From NCBI GenBank assembly GCA_964533705.1, contig CAZHMN010000110.1:1-7691 (forward strand): a stretch of 7,691 nt of DNA, given 5' to 3'. Shown here piece by piece: positions 5,236 to 7,691 of this stretch; position 1 is the stretch's first letter, and each line of letters starts with the position of its first letter. The stretch comes from CAZHMN01 sp964533705. Lineage in GTDB: Bacteria; Electryoneota; B3-LCP. A program made the translations under genes and the position numbers. The notes beneath the pieces were generated by a model that worked only from the letters and a program-made list of their open reading frames with translations, did no database searches and was not told where the DNA came from.

Positions 5236-6240
5236 TCAAAATGTTACTTCGGAGTGATCCGACACGTTCAGACTTTTGAGCGTGCCTCTTACCAATGCTT
5301 CCCTGCCGACGATGGAACGATCCAACTGAGCCTTTTGGACGCTGGCTTTCGCATCAATGATGGAATCCTGAATAATAGAACCTTCTATAACGGCTTCCTC
5401 GCCGATGGTGGCGTAAGGGCCGATAATGGAATTCTCGATGTGGGCACTGGGCGCGATGTAAACCGGTGAATGGATGATGTTGTTTTTGCGAAAAGAAGAG
5501 AGCACACCATCCGCCACTAAAGGTCTTACGACCGAATGCTGCTGGTTCAAAAGGTGGCGGTTCGAATCTAACAGCGTATCGGCCGTCCCGCAGTCGTACC
5601 ACCCCTGAACCTCGAAGGTGGTCATCTTCTCGCCTTTCTTTACCATCCGTCGGAGGGCATCCGTGATTTGATATTCACCCTTGACGGTAACGTTATCCTT
5701 TATGATACCCTGGATGCATTCTTTGAGGAGTGCGCCGTTCCTAATGTAATAAAGCCCAACAATGGCGCGATTGCTGGGGGGATTGGGCGATTTTTCGATC
5801 AAATCGGTGATAAATCCGTTCTCCTCGATGACGACTCCAAAACGGCGTGCATCCTCCACTTCCCTGACCCCCAAGGAACTATGAGGGCTTTGCAGGACAC
5901 TCTTCAGGTCAACGTCGAAAATCGTATCACCGAGGATGATCATAACTTCCCCGTCATCCTCTTCGAGACCCAAGTTGACCGCGTGTCCCAGACCCAGTAT
6001 TTCGCCCTGCTCCACGAAATCCAAGCGCAGGTTCGAGTAGTGATCTCGCGCCCAGCTTTCGAACAGATCCTTCAGGTAACCGACGATGAAGACCACGTGA
6101 TCAATGCGTGTACCCGGGAGGGAGTCAAGGATGTGGGCAATGATGGGTCGTCCGGCGACGTTCAACAGGACTTTGGGCTGGGTATGGGTATGGGGTCTTA
6201 GTCGCGTGCCCACACCCGCAACGGGAATAATCGCCTTCAT
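5236..6240 (-). CDS. Sugar-1-phosphate nucleotidyltransferase with beta-helix tail
   Basis: The protein transfers a nucleoside monophosphate to a sugar-1-phosphate, giving an NDP-sugar for glycan synthesis. Residues 1-235 form the catalytic domain: GVGTRLRP then PK (9-23, nucleotide-binding loop with Lys23), GLGHAV (83-88), LGDTIF (103-108, metal-binding Asp), EYQITDAL (189-196) and GWYDCGTAD (213-221). Residues 258-320 carry hexapeptide-type repeats (IAPSAHIENSIIGPYATIGE, EGSIIQDSIID), forming a short left-handed beta-helix. No acetyltransferase function is claimed. This layout is typical of RmlA-like or archaeal ST0452-like enzymes of about 330-400 residues. The substrate may be glucose-, mannose- or glucosamine-1-phosphate; the neighbouring sugar-phosphate isomerase fits the first two. 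A good candidate promoter lies 59-87 bases upstream, though the ribosome-binding site is weak. It ends with TGA, which acts as a normal stop here. Confidence 0.92.
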   Translation of the reverse strand: MKAIIPVAGVGTRLRPHTHTQPKVLLNVAGRPIIAHILDSLPGTRIDHVVFIVGYLKDLFESWARDHYSNLRLDFVEQGEILGLGHAVNLGLEEDDGEVMIILGDTIFDVDLKSVLQSPHSSLGVREVEDARRFGVVIEENGFITDLIEKSPNPPSNRAIVGLYYIRNGALLKECIQGIIKDNVTVKGEYQITDALRRMVKKGEKMTTFEVQGWYDCGTADTLLDSNRHLLNQQHSVVRPLVADGVLSSFRKNNIIHSPVYIAPSAHIENSIIGPYATIGEEAVIEGSIIQDSIIDAKASVQKAQLDRSIVGREALVRGTLKSLNVSDHSEVTF

Positions 6241-6298
6241 ATTGCGATGATAGGTGAATCGAAAGCTTGCTAATTAGTCAATGTAATTTAGAAGTTTA

Positions 6299-6327
6299 AA
6301 TATAATGAATTTCCTCTCGCTTTGCAA
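6299..6327 (-). promoter_or_regulatory. Candidate promoter for the nucleotidyltransferase unit
   Basis: On the minus strand, TTGCAA (6327-6322) and TATATT (6304-6299, five of six to TATAAT) are separated by exactly 17 bases, in the AT-rich gap between the isomerase stop and the nucleotidyltransferase start. The predicted leader is about 50 bases. The same -10 hexamer appears upstream of the tRNA. This suggests that the nucleotidyltransferase, barrel protein and perhaps metK onward can be transcribed apart from the isomerase. Confidence 0.5.
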
Positions 6328-6350
6328 ATGCTAATTCCTCTTTTTGAAGC

Positions 6351-7358
6351 TCATTGGTGGGAGGTTTTTTCTTTTAAAGCGGTAATGATTGGAATGGTCA
6401 GCGGATCAACCGCCTTTAGTTTGGCCAAATGGTAGCTGATCCAATCCGTCTTGTGAACCAGCGAGAAAAGCTTGGTGAGGTCATCATCCCCCTGCGCGCT
6501 GACCACAACCCCTTCTATGCCTGCGCCCTGAAAGGTAGTGCGTACGTTCTTTAGCAGAGCGCGCCATTCCTCCGGACCATCGGGATCCTCTAAATAAACT
6601 GCAATGGGATTAAGCGTATCTGCCAGTTTTATGTCCACCGTCTCCACCAGATTATGCAGTGCCTCGGGAATTTCGAAGAGAATGGAAACGGCTTTGGCGT
6701 TTTCAGCCAGTTGCGCCTGAAATCGGCGAGCGATGCTGCAAGTGAATCCCGCTCCCACGAGAATGGGGAGGTGAGCTATTAAACGGCGGGCTACGCCCGC
6801 TCCGGCTCCTGCCCTGTCACCCCATTCCACGCGCAAGGATTCGAGGAGCCGGCGCGTCGCATCCAGCGCCAAATCCGCGCTGGGGATTACGTTTAGCTTT
6901 TGCAGGACGTGGATCAATGGCAGACTGGTATATCCGAGAGCGGCGCGGGGCGCCATGCCGCCGGCAATGAGTAAGTGGGGCAGGTTGCGTTCTTGAGCGA
7001 GTGCCGCCAGGCTCCCCCCCGAGGAAATACTTATCCCGGATGCACCCTTTTCCAATGCACGGCGGTAGGATGTCAGAGTTTCCTTTGTCTCTCCAGAGTA
7101 ACTGATGGCCACCGCCAGATGACCTTTTCCTAACCAGGATGGCGGCTGGTCTCCGCGGGAAACCACAACAGGGCAGTTGAGCTGTTGGCGATAGAGGTCG
7201 CTAACCAGCGTGGCCCCGATGGCGCTGCCGCCGATCCCCAGAAAAGCAATGCTCTCCGGCCTCTCCAGGCCATCAAGATCCCAGTCTTCACCGAGCTTTG
7301 CTGCATGCTCAATCTGCCCGGGAAATTCGTCCAGCCATTCCCACATTTTGTCGTGCAT
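6351..7358 (-). CDS. Bifunctional phosphoglucose/phosphomannose isomerase-type SIS protein
   Basis: This 335-residue protein belongs to the two-SIS-domain family that interconverts glucose-6-P or mannose-6-P with fructose-6-P in the cytoplasm. Landmarks are GIGGSAIG (41-48), SYSGETKETL (86-95, phosphate-binding serines), PRAALGY (137-143), and the second SIS domain from about 195. In QAQLAENAKAVSILFEIPEALHNL, Glu219 and His235 have the same 16-residue spacing as the catalytic Glu203/His219 recalled from the Pyrobaculum enzyme. The usual NHNE-type stretch reads ALHNLVE here. The C-terminus VDPLTIPIITALK is typical. The ATG at 7358 has only a weak GAGAAA upstream. It would supply hexose phosphate to the nucleotidyltransferase downstream. 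No phosphomannomutase or phosphoglucomutase is in the window. It ends with TGA. Confidence 0.92.
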   Translation of the reverse strand: MHDKMWEWLDEFPGQIEHAAKLGEDWDLDGLERPESIAFLGIGGSAIGATLVSDLYRQQLNCPVVVSRGDQPPSWLGKGHLAVAISYSGETKETLTSYRRALEKGASGISISSGGSLAALAQERNLPHLLIAGGMAPRAALGYTSLPLIHVLQKLNVIPSADLALDATRRLLESLRVEWGDRAGAGAGVARRLIAHLPILVGAGFTCSIARRFQAQLAENAKAVSILFEIPEALHNLVETVDIKLADTLNPIAVYLEDPDGPEEWRALLKNVRTTFQGAGIEGVVVSAQGDDDLTKLFSLVHKTDWISYHLAKLKAVDPLTIPIITALKEKTSHQ

Positions 7359-7406
7359 GATGTTTCTCGTTGAAGATTGATTATCATTCCGTGTAAGTTG
7401 AGTCTT

Positions 7407-7435
7407 AATAAATAATATTTCAACGAAAATATCAA
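7407..7435 (-). promoter_or_regulatory. Possible promoter for the SIS isomerase gene
   Basis: On the minus strand, TTGATA (7435-7430, five of six to TTGACA) and TTTATT (7412-7407, four of six) are 17 bases apart, in AT-rich sequence about 50 bases before the isomerase start. The match is modest. The remaining part of the 258-base gap 7359-7616 shows no gene that I can support. Confidence 0.3.
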
Positions 7436-7578
7436 GGGAGAAAGTAAAAATGATTGACCGCGGGAGTCGCTTTTCTGAGTTCGGTAAAAGAGACGGCTAA
7501 GCAAGGGTAAAATATCTATACGATTACAGTCTGCGAGAGTGGGGAGTTTCAGCTATGAGTGAAAGAGTGCATTTAGAC

Positions 7579-7608
7579 TTGATTTGAGTAAAATAAATTT
7601 ATTATATT
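7579..7608 (+). promoter_or_regulatory. Candidate promoter of the tRNA-Lys gene
   Basis: TTGATT (7579-7584) and TATATT (7603-7608, five of six to TATAAT) are separated by 18 bases. Transcription would begin about 7615, almost at the mature tRNA 5' end, so any 5' leader would be very short. It diverges from the isomerase gene. Confidence 0.45.
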
Positions 7609-7616
7609 AAGACAAT

Positions 7617-7690
7617 GCACCTATAGCTCAACTAGGTAGAGCAACGGACTCTTAATCCGCAGGTTGGGGGTTCGATTCCCTCTGGGTGCA
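7617..7690 (+). tRNA. tRNA-Lys (anticodon CUU)
   Basis: The cloverleaf is complete over 74 bases. The acceptor arm is GCACCTA against TGGGTGC, with one G-U. The D arm is GCTC/GAGC with GG in the loop. The anticodon loop CTCTTAA gives anticodon CUU, the variable loop is AGGTT, and the T arm is GGGGG/CCCTC with the TTCGATT loop. The discriminator is A. The top of the anticodon stem (27-43) is an A-C mismatch, unusual but at a tolerant position. Only one base follows before the window ends, so whether CCA is encoded cannot be told. Confidence 0.95.
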
Positions 7691-7691
7691 C

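Noticed and set aside
5668..6201. 177-residue plus-strand open frame
   Set aside because: It is antisense to the well-supported nucleotidyltransferase gene and has no family resemblance.

Overview
The window comes from a bacterial chromosome of roughly balanced base composition, probably Gram-negative, because one product (minus strand, 5223-4585) has a signal peptide and the look of an outer-membrane beta-barrel. The housekeeping genes are conserved but do not name a phylum. The mix of a small barrel, TAA/TAG/TGA stops and many dRS3-like palindromes would suit an uncultured FCB-type or related lineage; this is a weak inference. All protein genes are on the minus strand. A tRNA-Lys(CUU) is on the plus strand at the right edge.

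Layout, right to left in the direction of transcription: tRNA-Lys (7617-7690, plus); a phosphoglucose/phosphomannose isomerase-type SIS protein (7358-6351); a promoter, then a sugar-phosphate nucleotidyltransferase with a left-handed beta-helix tail (6240-5236); an outer-membrane barrel protein 12 bases on (5223-4585); S-adenosylmethionine synthetase metK (4520-3384); S-adenosylhomocysteine hydrolase ahcY (3296-2043); a short DUF4242-like gene with an in-frame UGA (2004-1741); a strong intrinsic terminator (1699-1661). After a repeat-bearing gap come a LutA/YkgE-type CCG-domain Fe-S protein (1407-655), a decayed tandem array of about 50-base units (about 439-690), and a small GIY-YIG nuclease gene (374-87) bracketed by inverted copies of the same palindrome.

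Functionally, the two sugar genes point to activated-sugar synthesis for surface glycans. metK and ahcY form the activated-methyl cycle. The small UGA gene is the last cistron of that unit.

The most exciting observation is that UGA codon. The reading frame stays open on both sides and still looks like DUF4242, the ribosome-binding site is perfect, and UGA is a normal stop for three neighbouring genes. The UGA forms the base of a two-part hairpin: a 7-bp lower stem that includes the UGA, and a 7-bp upper stem closed by a GGUC loop, the same loop as in the Escherichia coli fdhF SECIS. This makes it a candidate for a selenoprotein family I do not recall being described. A second RNA element, a GC-rich hairpin that can pair with the ribosome-binding site, precedes ahcY, which appears to start with TTG.
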